Assembly (NCBI GenBank): GCA_051745635.1
Contig: JBNJEH010000005.1
Location: 1 to 64,000, forward strand
Origin: Brumimicrobium sp051745635
GTDB taxonomy: Bacteria; Bacteroidota; Bacteroidia; Flavobacteriales_D; Crocinitomicaceae
DNA length: 64,000 nt
Reading direction: 5' to 3'
The position numbers were made by a program, and so were the translations under genes. The notes below the pieces were generated by a model. That model was not told the DNA's origin. It was given only the letters and a program-made list of their open reading frames with translations, and made no database searches. Numbering within the stretch: the stretch's first letter is position 1; the number at the start of each line of letters is the position of its first letter. This document shows, piece by piece, positions 45,595-54,515 of the stretch.

Positions 45595-46569
45595 ATGAAA
45601 TCCTTAGACGAATTCAAAGATCATTTTACCAATGAAATAGCGCCCAATCTTAACAGGCTTGAAAGAAAACGAAAAATTGCACGATCTATCATAATAATTA
45701 TATCCATCCCACTGGCATTTGTTGTCATTCATAGTCTACTTTATTTTGGAGGTTTGTATTTTGAAAAAGAAATCCACCTCTTTGAGTTCACTAAAGAATT
45801 GAAATCAGAGGAAGTTATGGGGCTCTCTTTTGCTGCATTCACTCCATTGTTAGTCATTCTTTCGGCATTTATTAAATTAAGTCCTTATAAAAAACACTAC
45901 AAAGAACAAATCATCAGACCAATCATTGAATTTATTTCTCCGGAGTTTATTTACGAGCCCAAAGAGCGCGTTTCCAATGAACATATTAGTGACTCAAAAA
46001 CGATCATCAAAAAATACAACAAACTGAAGGGGGATGATTTCGTATCGGGCACAATTCACGGTCATCCTTTTGAAATTTCAGAAATCAAAGCCGAATATAA
46101 AACGAAGCGAAAAAAAGATAATAGTACCCGTACGGTTTTTCATGGACTCTTTTTTCACTCAACAATAAAAAAGAAATTTGATGGCTATGTTTATCTTCAG
46201 CCCTATATCCCAAGAATTCTTCAGGGCTTAGCGGGAAACCGAGTACAGTCTGACGTAGTGAATTTAGCTGATATGACCATCTCACAAAAATTTGTTTGCT
46301 ACTCCAATGACGACATCAATGCCCGCAAAATACTCACGCCTAAATTGATTGAGCTCATCAACAAATTTTCAGAAAATCACAAAAAACGACCCCTCGCTAT
46401 TTCAATCATTAATGATAAGCTATATGTGGCAATTGACTACAGAAAAAACTTGTTTGAGCCAAAGTATTTTAGATCTGTAAAAGACCCCAAACATCCCGTG
46501 GATTACTACAGCATGCTCATCATGATTACAAATATCCTGGATGATTTAGACCTTGCAGATGAGGGTTGA
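45595..46569 (+). CDS. DUF3137 membrane protein
   Basis: 324 residues. Two membrane segments near the N-terminus (ARSIIIIISIPLAFVVIHSL; LSFAAFTPLLVILSAFIKL), then a cytoplasmic domain typical for DUF3137 (FVSGTIHGHPFEISEIKAEY, VFHGLFFHSTIKKKFDGYVY). No catalytic motif is apparent. It follows lemA closely and is probably in the same operon; the biochemical role of the pair is not known to me. Confidence 0.85.
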   Translation: MKSLDEFKDHFTNEIAPNLNRLERKRKIARSIIIIISIPLAFVVIHSLLYFGGLYFEKEIHLFEFTKELKSEEVMGLSFAAFTPLLVILSAFIKLSPYKKHYKEQIIRPIIEFISPEFIYEPKERVSNEHISDSKTIIKKYNKLKGDDFVSGTIHGHPFEISEIKAEYKTKRKKDNSTRTVFHGLFFHSTIKKKFDGYVYLQPYIPRILQGLAGNRVQSDVVNLADMTISQKFVCYSNDDINARKILTPKLIELINKFSENHKKRPLAISIINDKLYVAIDYRKNLFEPKYFRSVKDPKHPVDYYSMLIMITNILDDLDLADEG

Positions 46570-46677
46570 ACAGACTTGTGAAATGAACGCTGTAAAAAGC
46601 CATCATCAAGGGCGAAAATTCGGGTAAAAAAACCTTTGGAACGTATTTTGCACTGTCTGGTGATAAATACTTGAATT

Positions 46678-48180
46678 ATGAAAAATCTGATTACATTTTT
46701 AGTGACCCTTTCTTTTTTGTTCTCTGTTGCACATTTAAGTGCTCAACACAGCTCTTTCAAAAAGCGCGATTCGGAACACATCAAAGGCATTTTTGAAGCA
46801 TGGAATGAAGATGCGGGAAATTATCTATATGAAAGTATCGCTTCTTTGGTGATGCATCAACCTCAACCTGAGGCGCCGGAAAATATCAAAAAAACATCTT
46901 TTGAAATGCTCCAGTCCATGAGCCTGGATCGCATTGACCGACTTCAGCGCGCTGCGGCTGTTGAATTAGAAAAAGAAAAGAATTCCAAGCGAGGTAAAAG
47001 AGAAACGTACTACTGGCAAGAATGGATGAACTATTTAGAAAGCACGGCGTGTAAATTACAAACAGGATCATCTACCGGAGAACCTCACATGCTCACTTTT
47101 GATGGAGAGCGATACGATTTTCAAAATGCGGGAGATTATGTGCTCTCCGCTTCTGAAGACGGTACTTTTGAAATTCAAACCCAATTGTTCCGAAGAAACG
47201 CTGAAAGTTCATGGTCGTTAAATGGAGGCGTTGCTTTAAATGTTAACGGCGACGTTGTTGAGTTCAGAGGTACTAAAGAACCTATTGACGGAGAAGTATA
47301 TGTGAATGAGAAACTTATCCGCGAAAGGGATAAAACAATTCAACTTCCTCAAGGAGGGGTGATTCGTTTGAATAAACGCCCGGAATCGACTAAAAACCGA
47401 CACATTCCAGGCGATCGGTATGTCGTAAAATGGCCGACAGGTGAACAGCTCAGAGTTGCCATCATCCGCAATTTTAGCTTTGGTTACAATGAAGATACCG
47501 CTGAGAAAAATGTGCTCTATCAATTACACGTAGCTGTACCTGAATGCAGAGAAAATTACTCTGGTCTGCTCGGAAATAATGATGGTGAAAAAAATGACCT
47601 CATCGTTGATGACACGACTTCATTCAACAACGACCGCACAGCATATTCGGATGAAGAGTTGTTCGGCGATCTTCGAAACGATCCGAAAGTATTGGACGAA
47701 AAAGAGCGTTCATGCCTCTATATTGCCCATCCTTTCGGTAATACATTCCAACTCAATAAAAAGAACTCGCTTTTCCGAAAACCAATGACCTCAATTTCTG
47801 ATTCCATAAGATATCCTCAGGGCTGCATAACACTCGCCGATGCTTCTGATGAACAGATAGCGGAAGCAAGAAAAAAGTCAGAAGAGGCGGGAATACCGCG
47901 CGATGAAGTCTACAGCACGGTTTTCGACTATGTCTACGCCGATATTGAACCGCGTCACCAAGTCGATAGTGCAACATTCGATCAACCAGAGCGCACAAGC
48001 ACTGAGGAACCGGATATCGATAAAAATGAGAACCCGGAAATCGAGAATGAAACACCTAAGGTAATTGAAGGTATTGGTCGGGAAATTCGACGAAAAAATC
48101 CGAATACCAGAAGAAAACCAACAAAACAGCGAAAACCAACGCGGAACGAACCTGTTCGTGAACCGACGCGTGAAGATTAG
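46678..48180 (+). CDS. Secreted protein with a von Willebrand factor type D-like domain
   Basis: 500 residues. Signal peptide (MKNLITFLVTLSFLFSVAHL, cleavage near LSAQ), a helical N-terminal part, then from about residue 135 a VWD domain: GEPHMLTFDGERYDFQNAGD, FEIQTQLFRR, GVALNVNGDVVEFRG and the Ca-binding-like signature YSGLLGNNDGEKNDLIVDD (animal VWD: GLCGNFNG...DD). Beyond it are an acidic region and a strongly basic Arg/Lys/Pro/Thr-rich tail (RRKPTKQRKPTRNEPVREPT). No T9SS-type tail is seen. Function unknown; VWD folds in eukaryotes mediate assembly and adhesion. Single-gene unit with its own terminator. Confidence 0.8.
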   Translation: MKNLITFLVTLSFLFSVAHLSAQHSSFKKRDSEHIKGIFEAWNEDAGNYLYESIASLVMHQPQPEAPENIKKTSFEMLQSMSLDRIDRLQRAAAVELEKEKNSKRGKRETYYWQEWMNYLESTACKLQTGSSTGEPHMLTFDGERYDFQNAGDYVLSASEDGTFEIQTQLFRRNAESSWSLNGGVALNVNGDVVEFRGTKEPIDGEVYVNEKLIRERDKTIQLPQGGVIRLNKRPESTKNRHIPGDRYVVKWPTGEQLRVAIIRNFSFGYNEDTAEKNVLYQLHVAVPECRENYSGLLGNNDGEKNDLIVDDTTSFNNDRTAYSDEELFGDLRNDPKVLDEKERSCLYIAHPFGNTFQLNKKNSLFRKPMTSISDSIRYPQGCITLADASDEQIAEARKKSEEAGIPRDEVYSTVFDYVYADIEPRHQVDSATFDQPERTSTEEPDIDKNENPEIENETPKVIEGIGREIRRKNPNTRRKPTKQRKPTRNEPVREPTRED

Positions 48181-48213
48181 TACAAAAGCACAAAATTAAT
48201 TTCGTTTGTCGAG

Positions 48214-48241
48214 GGAGAGGCCGTGGTGTCTCTCCTTTTTT
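48214..48241 (+). terminator. Intrinsic terminator of the VWD gene
   Basis: Stem GGAGAGGC / GTCTCTCC (8 pairs, one G-T), six-base loop, followed by six T residues, 33 bases after the stop codon. Confidence 0.8.
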
Positions 48242-48419
48242 AATTCAAAAGACAGGTCAATAATAGCCTGGACTAAACCATAGCCTTTGATAAATCTAAA
48301 GTAACGCACTAGCTTCTGCACATGATTCCGCTGACCTTATTTTTCAACACGAGGGTTTGCATTTTGAGACAGCTACCTCCCAAAAATTCATTACCTTTGC
48401 CCCTTTTACATGCAAGAAA

Positions 48420-49592
48420 ATGATGTCAGATAATCGTTACAATCAAAGAGGAGTTTCAGCAGGGAAAGAAGATGTTCACAATGCAATTAAAAGTATCGAT
48501 AAAGGATTATTTCCCGATGCTTTCTGCAAGATCGTACCAGATTTTCTTTCAGGCAGTGATGATCATTGTGTAGTCATGCACGCGGATGGTGCTGGAACCA
48601 AATCCTCTCTGGCTTATATGTATTGGAAAGAGACTGGTGATTTATCCGTATGGAAAGGAATCGCTCAGGACGCACTCATCATGAATGTGGATGATCTTTT
48701 GTGTGTCGGTGCTACGGAAAATATTCTGGTCTCATCGACGATCGGCCGCAACAAGAACCTCGTCGATGGCGATGTGATTGCAGCAATAATCAACGGAACG
48801 GAGGAGTTGTTATCGGAACTTCGTGATATGGGCGTTGGAATCTATGCCACAGGTGGAGAAACAGCCGATGTTGGTGATCTGGTAAGGACAATCATCGTGG
48901 ATTCTACCGTCGTTTGCCGCATGAAACGCTCCGATGTCATCGACAACAAAAATATTCAGGAAGGGGATGTCATCGTTGGACTTTCTTCTTCGGGAAAAGC
49001 CACTTATGAAAAAGAATACAACGGCGGAATGGGCTCAAATGGTCTTACCTCTGCGCGACACGACGTATTTCACAAGTACCTCAAAGAGAAGTATCCGGAA
49101 AGTTTTGACCCTGCAGTTCCCGATGAATTGACATATAGCGGAAATTACAAACTCACGGACAAGGTCGAAAACACACCACTGGATGCGGGGAAACTCGTGC
49201 TTTCACCCACGCGTACCTACGCACCGATCATTACTAAAATTCTCGGCAAGCATCGCGGTGAAATTCACGGAATGGTTCATTGTTCGGGAGGTGCTCAAAC
49301 AAAAGTACTCCACTTTATTGACAATTTACACATCATCAAGGATAACATGTTTCCGGTCCCGCCACTCTTCCGGACTATTCAGGAAGAATCGGGCACATCG
49401 TGGGAAGAAATGTATAAAGTGTTCAATATGGGACACCGTATGGAATTGTATGTCCCCGAAGCTCTGGCTCCTGAAATAATTGCACTCTCGGAATCGTTTA
49501 ACGTCGATGCTCAAGTTGTAGGACGTGTTGAAAAGAGCCATAAAAAACACCTGACAATAGCCACTGACAAAGGAAACTTTGAATACGCATAA
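48420..49592 (+). CDS. PurM-like AIR synthase (phosphoribosylformylglycinamidine cyclo-ligase family)
   Basis: 390 residues, starting MMSDNRYNQRGVSAGKEDVH (either Met possible); the longer frame upstream is not conserved. PurM-type ATP-binding fold with HADGAGTKSSLAYMYWKETG, WKGIAQDALIMNVDDLLCVG, TGGETADVGDLVRTIIVDST and GLSSSGKATYEKEYNGGMGS. The family makes aminoimidazole ribotide in purine synthesis. This Bacteroidota branch diverges from E. coli PurM and is often labelled AIR synthase-related. It is followed by prfA after 3 bases and is probably co-transcribed with it. Confidence 0.88.
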   Translation: MMSDNRYNQRGVSAGKEDVHNAIKSIDKGLFPDAFCKIVPDFLSGSDDHCVVMHADGAGTKSSLAYMYWKETGDLSVWKGIAQDALIMNVDDLLCVGATENILVSSTIGRNKNLVDGDVIAAIINGTEELLSELRDMGVGIYATGGETADVGDLVRTIIVDSTVVCRMKRSDVIDNKNIQEGDVIVGLSSSGKATYEKEYNGGMGSNGLTSARHDVFHKYLKEKYPESFDPAVPDELTYSGNYKLTDKVENTPLDAGKLVLSPTRTYAPIITKILGKHRGEIHGMVHCSGGAQTKVLHFIDNLHIIKDNMFPVPPLFRTIQEESGTSWEEMYKVFNMGHRMELYVPEALAPEIIALSESFNVDAQVVGRVEKSHKKHLTIATDKGNFEYA

Positions 49593-49595
49593 ACT

Positions 49596-50687
49596 ATGGA
49601 TAAAAGTACATTACTCAATAAATTAGAAGCTATTCATTACCGATTTAAAGAAGTTGGACAGCTCATAGTGGATCCCGATATTATCGCTGATATGCCGCGC
49701 TACGTCAAATTGAATAAGGAGTACAAAGAACTTGAAGAAATTGACAAGGTTTATCACGAGTACAAAAACGTATTGGACAATATTGCCACATCGAGAGAAA
49801 TGCTCGATGCCGAAAGCGATCCGGAGATGCGGGAAATGGCCAAAGCTGAACTCGATGAACTCGAATCTAAGCGTCCGGAAATGGAGGAAGACATTAAAAT
49901 GATGCTCATTCCCAAAGATCCCGAGGACGATAAAAATGCGATCATTGAATTGCGCGCCGGTACGGGAGGTGACGAAGCTTGTATTTTTGTCGAGGATATC
50001 TACCGCATGTACTCCATGTATTTCAAAGAAAAGGGCTGGAAAGTTGAAATCATTAACTCCAATGAAGGCGGAACAGCAGGCTATAAAGAAGTATCCATGA
50101 ACGTGGAAGGTGACGGCGTTTACGGAACGATGAAGTTTGAATCGGGTGTTCACCGCGTTCAACGCGTACCGGAAACTGAATCTCAGGGGCGTGTACACAC
50201 TTCTGCCATTTCTGTGGCAGTGCTTCCGGAAGCAGAAGAAGTCGACATTGATTTGAACATGACCGATGTGCGCAGAGACACCTACCGTGCATCTGGAGCT
50301 GGTGGACAGCACGTCAACAAAACGGAATCTGCTATTCGATTGACACACATCCCATCGGGTATCGTCGTCGAATGCCAGGACGGACGTTCGCAGCACAAAA
50401 ATTACGACAAGGCGGTCAAAGTACTTCGCTCGCGATTATTTCAGGAAGAACTCGAAAAAAAGCAGGGTGAACGCGCAGAAAAACGCAAGTCAATTGTTTC
50501 AACAGGCGATCGCTCCGCAAAAATCAGAACGTACAATTATCCACAGGGTCGAATTACTGATCACAGAATCAATAAAACGATGTACAATCTTTCATCATTT
50601 ATCAATGGCGATATCCAGGAAATGATTGACGCTCTAAAAATGGCAGAAAATGCCGAAAAAATGAAAGGCGAAGAAGGAATTGTGTGA
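49596..50687 (+). CDS. prfA: Peptide chain release factor 1
   Basis: 363 residues, normal for RF1. It ends translation at UAA and UAG. Domain motifs are ELRAGTGGDEACIFVEDIYR, the stop-codon reading loop VPETESQGRVHTSAISVAV (PET where E. coli RF1 has PAT) and the catalytic GGQ in ASGAGGQHVNKTESAIRLTH (peptidyl-tRNA hydrolysis). The frame is intact to the end, so UAG should be read as stop in this organism. Starts 3 bases after the purM-like gene. Confidence 0.97.
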   Translation: MDKSTLLNKLEAIHYRFKEVGQLIVDPDIIADMPRYVKLNKEYKELEEIDKVYHEYKNVLDNIATSREMLDAESDPEMREMAKAELDELESKRPEMEEDIKMMLIPKDPEDDKNAIIELRAGTGGDEACIFVEDIYRMYSMYFKEKGWKVEIINSNEGGTAGYKEVSMNVEGDGVYGTMKFESGVHRVQRVPETESQGRVHTSAISVAVLPEAEEVDIDLNMTDVRRDTYRASGAGGQHVNKTESAIRLTHIPSGIVVECQDGRSQHKNYDKAVKVLRSRLFQEELEKKQGERAEKRKSIVSTGDRSAKIRTYNYPQGRITDHRINKTMYNLSSFINGDIQEMIDALKMAENAEKMKGEEGIV

Positions 50688-50693
50688 TGTTTT

Positions 50694-50717
50694 GAACTCT
50701 AAACTCTGAACTCTAAA
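50694..50717. repeat. Short ACTCTAA-type repeat after prfA
   Basis: GAACTCTAAACTCTGAACTC and a few more bases consist of three copies of an ACTCTaA/gA heptamer. A looser version (GAACTCTAAGCTTTTAATTC, near 26948) lies just before paaD. Its origin is unclear. Confidence 0.4.
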
Positions 50718-50772
50718 GTTAAGTAACAAGCATTTAATCCATAAGTCGTTAGTTTTCTGTAAGACAAATCAA

Positions 50773-50780
50773 TATATTTG
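50773..50780 (+). promoter_or_regulatory. Bacteroidota -7 box upstream of pyrF
   Basis: TATATTTG fits TANNTTTG and is 40 bases before the pyrF ATG, in the 132-bp gap after prfA. It has no strong -33 partner. Confidence 0.4.
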
Positions 50781-50819
50781 CCTCTTCGGGAATTTGACCG
50801 CTGGATCAAAAGAAAGAAA

Positions 50820-51644
50820 ATGAATAGAGCAACTTTAATATCGAAAATCAAAGAAAAAAAGTCCTTCCTGTGCGTGGGACTCGACACAGATATTGATCGC
50901 ATTCCCAAACATTTATTGAAGGAAGAAGATCCCATTTTTGCGTTTAACAAAGCGATTATTGACGCGACCAGCGACTTCTGCGTTGCCTACAAACCCAATG
51001 TTGCTTTTTACGAATCACAGGGAACAAAAGGATGGGAAGCTCTGGAGAAAACTGCCGCCTATATTCCTGACGACAAATTCACGATTGCCGATGCAAAACG
51101 CGGTGACATTGGCAATACATCCGCCTATTATGCAAAAACCTTCTTTGAACGCATGAATTTCGATGCGGTAACTATCGCTCCGTACATGGGAGAAGATTCC
51201 ATTACACCGTTTCTGGAATACAAAGATAAATGGGTAATCGTACTCGCCCTGACTTCGAATAAAGGAGCGCTGGACTTTCAGTTTATGACTGACATGAATG
51301 GCGAGAAATTGTACGAACGCGTATTAAAAATCACCGCCAAATGGGGAACTCCCGAAAACCTCATGTACGTCGTTGGTGCCACGCGTGCCGAAAGTATCGA
51401 AACCGTGCGCAAAAATGTACCGGAACACTTCTTTTTGGTTCCCGGCATCGGTGCTCAAGGCGGAAGTTTGCAGGATACGGCAGAATATGGCTGGATCGAT
51501 AACTCTTGTGGACTGATTGTAAACGCTTCCCGCAGTATTTTGTACGCATCAGGTGGTGAAGATTTTGCTGAAAAAGCTCGGGAAAAAGCGCAGGAGATCC
51601 AAAATGAAATGACAAAAATTCTTGTGGAAAAAGGGTTTGTTTAA
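50820..51644 (+). CDS. pyrF: Orotidine 5'-phosphate decarboxylase
   Basis: 274 residues from MNRATLISKIKEKKSFLCVG. This enzyme performs the last step of UMP synthesis. The core shows FLCVGLDTDIDRIP, the catalytic FTIADAKRGDIGNTS (Asp-x-Lys-Arg-x-Asp) and VVGATRAESIETVRK with FLVPGIGAQGG near the phosphate site. Length and motif spacing fit the long (type 2) bacterial PyrF. A TTG start 42 bases upstream is less likely. It is alone or loosely linked to prfA. Confidence 0.95.
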   Translation: MNRATLISKIKEKKSFLCVGLDTDIDRIPKHLLKEEDPIFAFNKAIIDATSDFCVAYKPNVAFYESQGTKGWEALEKTAAYIPDDKFTIADAKRGDIGNTSAYYAKTFFERMNFDAVTIAPYMGEDSITPFLEYKDKWVIVLALTSNKGALDFQFMTDMNGEKLYERVLKITAKWGTPENLMYVVGATRAESIETVRKNVPEHFFLVPGIGAQGGSLQDTAEYGWIDNSCGLIVNASRSILYASGGEDFAEKAREKAQEIQNEMTKILVEKGFV

Positions 51645-51752
51645 GGCTTTAAACTGGGTTAAATTTATTTGAGGTGGGTTCTAAAAGTCTTAAATTATAT
51701 TTACTTTCATTGCTCTCTAAACCTATTTCAAGATTTAGAAACAACTAACAGT

Positions 51753-51839
51753 ATCTGAAAGGTCTTAATACATAAACATTGGGCAAAGCCTGATGATTTT
51801 ATATCTATCACGTCAGCTAAAGCCCTGAAAGGGCGTAAT
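51753..51839. repeat. REP-like composite repeat, left of the transposase gene
   Basis: Includes GCCCTGAAAGGGC (51822-51834), a middle GGGCAAAGCC stem and a degenerate outer CTGAAAGGT. In reverse complement it aligns with the right-hand repeat at 52301-52393; the inner 21 bases (51819-51839 against 52301-52321) are identical. Confidence 0.75.
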
Positions 51840-51841
51840 AT

Positions 51842-52294
51842 TTAATCCCACACAAATCTTTCATTATATTCAATATTATATTTTTTCAAAAATGACCTGT
51901 ACTCATTCTCAAATGTTTTCTTACGGTGATGTTCTTTCTGATTAGTAATATATTTTACAACCACATCTACATCTTTAGGATTAACAGAAAAAGCGCCATA
52001 CCCATCTTGCCAGTAGAAGTTCATATACTTATCTCCTTTTGTTTTTATCCACTTTGAAGAATGTTTTTTTAACTCTTCCAGTAATTTTATCAATGCTATT
52101 TTTTTAGATTGCATACAGAGGATGTGAATGTGATTAGTATAGCCACCTACTTTTATTGCACGACACTCTAGTCTGTTACAAACACCACCAAGATAACGAT
52201 GCAGTTCTTCTTCTATTTCTGGATCTATTAAAGGTGCTCGGTGTTTTGTGCTAAACACGATGTGTAGATAATTTTTTACGAGTGATTGTCCCAT
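51842..52294 (-). CDS. tnpA: IS200/IS605-family (Y1 HUH) transposase
   Basis: About 150 residues from MGQSLVKNYLHIVFSTKHR, which is the usual N-terminus; the frame runs 22 codons further up through the inverted repeat and is not likely translated. It shows the HUH metal motif (GGYTNHIHILCM) and the nucleophile Tyr in VVKYITNQKEHHRKKTFENE. The enzyme cuts and joins single-stranded DNA at hairpin repeats. It lies 2 bp from the left inverted repeat and 6 bp from the right one, and appears intact, so the unit may be active or maintain REP copies elsewhere in the genome. Confidence 0.88.
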   Translation of the reverse strand: MGQSLVKNYLHIVFSTKHRAPLIDPEIEEELHRYLGGVCNRLECRAIKVGGYTNHIHILCMQSKKIALIKLLEELKKHSSKWIKTKGDKYMNFYWQDGYGAFSVNPKDVDVVVKYITNQKEHHRKKTFENEYRSFLKKYNIEYNERFVWD

Positions 52295-52300
52295 ATTGAC

Positions 52301-52393
52301 ATTACGCCCTTTCAGGGCTTTTTGGTTAAGTATTAGTTCTAATTGATGGACTTCGCCCATCGTTGATATTGATATATATCACCCTTTCAGGGT
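52301..52393. repeat. REP-like composite repeat, right of the transposase gene
   Basis: Three parts: GCCCTTTCAGGGC (52306-52318), a middle stem region GGACTTCGCCCATCG, and ACCCTTTCAGGGT (52381-52393). It is the inverted counterpart of the left repeat. The 235 bases from 52394 to the stop of the adenine deaminase gene show nothing further. Confidence 0.75.
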
Positions 52394-52628
52394 TTTGCGT
52401 ATTAAATATAAGTAAATTTTTTATTCTTGAATAGAATAATTATAAAATAATTTTCACTTATTAATTTATAAGAAAGAAAAAACTTAAAAAGTTAGTAGTT
52501 CAACTCAAAAACATTAGTGATAAGTCATTCGCTTTTTTAAGTAATTATTTTGACATTACATTCCTAAAGAGAAATTTGCATGTTACACGAAGAATCAGTC
52601 TCAAAGAAACTTCTTAAATGCTTAGCAC

Positions 52629-54254
52629 CTATCCCCCATACTCAGAAACAAACCGAAATTTCTCCCCGTCAAACAGCCCTTTATCGCTCAACTTCAACTT
52701 GGGAATCACCAATAATGCACAAAAAGAAAGCGTCATAAATGGAGACGCCAACGTAACCCCCATCGTCTTGGATTTCCGGTCAATTTCCTCATAGCTCTGG
52801 GCAATTTGATCGCCATCTTCGTGCGACATAATTCCTGCAACGGGTAAAGGAACGATCGTTTCTTCCCTATCATCGACTAATGAAACGCCTCCTTTTTCAG
52901 CTATGATTAAGTTAATTGCTCTTGTAATTTCTTCGTCAGTAGTTCCAACAGCAATGATGTTATGACTGTCGTGCGCGACACAAGAAGCCAGCGCTCCTCG
53001 TTTGAGTCCGACATTTTTGATGAATGAAATAGCTGGCTTTACATCGTGGTATCGGTTAACAACAACCAACTTCAAAACATCCTGCGATGTATCACTTTGC
53101 AACATTCCATTAATAGCAGGTAGTTTCGCTTTTGTTTCCGTTGTCATTAGTTGTCCATCTTCCACTTCGATGACGCGAACGGGAATGTTTTTATCTGCAA
53201 TTTGAATTTGTTCCTTCTGGATTTTACTGCAATGAAAATTATTAATCGGCGTTTCTTTTACGCTCTCAATAAATGTATTTCCGTTTTCTGCTACATGCTC
53301 ACCATCGATAAAAGTAGCTTTTACTTCAAAGTTTTCAAGATCGTCTACAATACAAAAATCAGCGCTGTTTCCCTGTTGGAGTGCGCCCACATCCATGTTG
53401 TAATGATTGATGGTCGTCAGTGAACATGCGCGGAGTACATTGAATAAATCACACCCGTTTTTGATCGCGCGCGCTGCCAATTGGTTGATATGTCCAACGG
53501 CTAAATCGTTTGGGTGTTTATCATCGGAACACAACATTATTTCATCGGGATATTGGTCTATCAACGGCCAGAGTGCCTCAAAGTTTTTCGCAGCACTCCC
53601 CTCACGGATAGCGATTTTCATTCCATATTGGAGTTTGTCGAGCGCTTCTTCCATCGTAAAACATTCGTGATCGGTTGAAATTCCCGCTTTGATATAATTT
53701 TTAGCATCTTCTCCTCGCAGTCCAGGCGCATGACCATCGACAAGTTTATCCATTTTATGAGCCAATTCAATTTTCGCCATCACTTGCGGGTCTTTATGTA
53801 AAACTCCGGGGAAATTCATCATTTCTGCAAGATAATTGACATTTGGGAGATTAAAAAGCGCTTCAATATCGTCTAAATCAATTGTTGCTCCAGCCGTTTC
53901 AAACTTCGTTGCGGGCACACAAGAAGGCGCTCCAAAATAAAACTTGAATGGTGTTTTCAATCCGTTTTCAATCATAAACTCCACTCCTGCTCTACCGAGA
54001 ACATTCCCGATTTCGTGCGGATCTGAAACTGTAGCAACTGTTCCATGTCGCGTTGCAAGGCGTGCAAACTCTGAGGGAATCAACATCGAACTTTCAACGT
54101 GAACATGCGCATCTACGAATCCGGGAATGATGAATTGATCTTCCACCTCGTCCTGGCGTTCTATTGATTGAATGCTTCCATTTTCAATGTGTAAAACGCC
54201 GTTAAAGATTTCTCTTTTGACGATGTCAACGATTTTTCCTGTGATTTTCTGCAT
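52629..54254 (-). CDS. ade: Adenine deaminase
   Basis: 541 residues from MQKITGKIVDIVKREIFNGV; upstream codons are not conserved. An amidohydrolase-fold enzyme that turns adenine to hypoxanthine in purine salvage. Metal-binding HxH is in FVDAHVHVESSML, with HEIGNVLGRAGVEFM, DGHAPGLRGEDAKNY and CSDDKHPNDLAVGHI downstream, and a C-terminal domain with ASCVAHDSHNIIAVGTTDEE. The family length agrees. It stands alone, next to the transposase unit, with no sign of disruption. Confidence 0.93.
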   Translation of the reverse strand: MQKITGKIVDIVKREIFNGVLHIENGSIQSIERQDEVEDQFIIPGFVDAHVHVESSMLIPSEFARLATRHGTVATVSDPHEIGNVLGRAGVEFMIENGLKTPFKFYFGAPSCVPATKFETAGATIDLDDIEALFNLPNVNYLAEMMNFPGVLHKDPQVMAKIELAHKMDKLVDGHAPGLRGEDAKNYIKAGISTDHECFTMEEALDKLQYGMKIAIREGSAAKNFEALWPLIDQYPDEIMLCSDDKHPNDLAVGHINQLAARAIKNGCDLFNVLRACSLTTINHYNMDVGALQQGNSADFCIVDDLENFEVKATFIDGEHVAENGNTFIESVKETPINNFHCSKIQKEQIQIADKNIPVRVIEVEDGQLMTTETKAKLPAINGMLQSDTSQDVLKLVVVNRYHDVKPAISFIKNVGLKRGALASCVAHDSHNIIAVGTTDEEITRAINLIIAEKGGVSLVDDREETIVPLPVAGIMSHEDGDQIAQSYEEIDRKSKTMGVTLASPFMTLSFCALLVIPKLKLSDKGLFDGEKFRFVSEYGG

Positions 54255-54515
54255 GTTCAATTTTGTTGAGCCAATAAAGTTAATTGATTTGTCGTGGTTA
54301 ATGGAAAATCCAACGCATCTTTTAGGGACTAACGCATTGAGGTTTGAATAAAACATTATTTCACAAAGGAAAATCCACAATAATCCTGGTTTTCAATCTA
54401 TGATCAGAGAAGATGAAAGGAAAACCCTTTATTGCCATGTAATTCCCTGGATCGATGTATTATACCCCTTCCTGTTTTTAGCAAAGCAAGTTAAATTATT
54501 ACATTTACAACTATT

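Larger units (their letters stand above)
51819..52393 (-). mobile_element. IS200-like / REP-associated transposase unit
   Basis: One Y1 transposase gene (51842-52294) enclosed by perfect 21-base inverted repeats, each an imperfect hairpin with core GCCCTTTCAGGGC, and an extra outer hairpin ACCCTTTCAGGGT at 52381-52393. The layout matches REP-associated tyrosine transposase loci. No accessory tnpB is present and no target duplication is evident. True ends may lie further out, near 51753 and 52400. Confidence 0.7.

Noticed and set aside
49623..50396. 257-residue minus-strand frame inside prfA
   Set aside because: Long only because of codon bias on the opposite strand; prfA is certain and the shadow has no recognisable domain.
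51753..52393. CRISPR array or toxin-antitoxin around the transposase gene
   Set aside because: Repeats are inverted and few, with no regular spacers; only one protein gene with HUH motifs is present.
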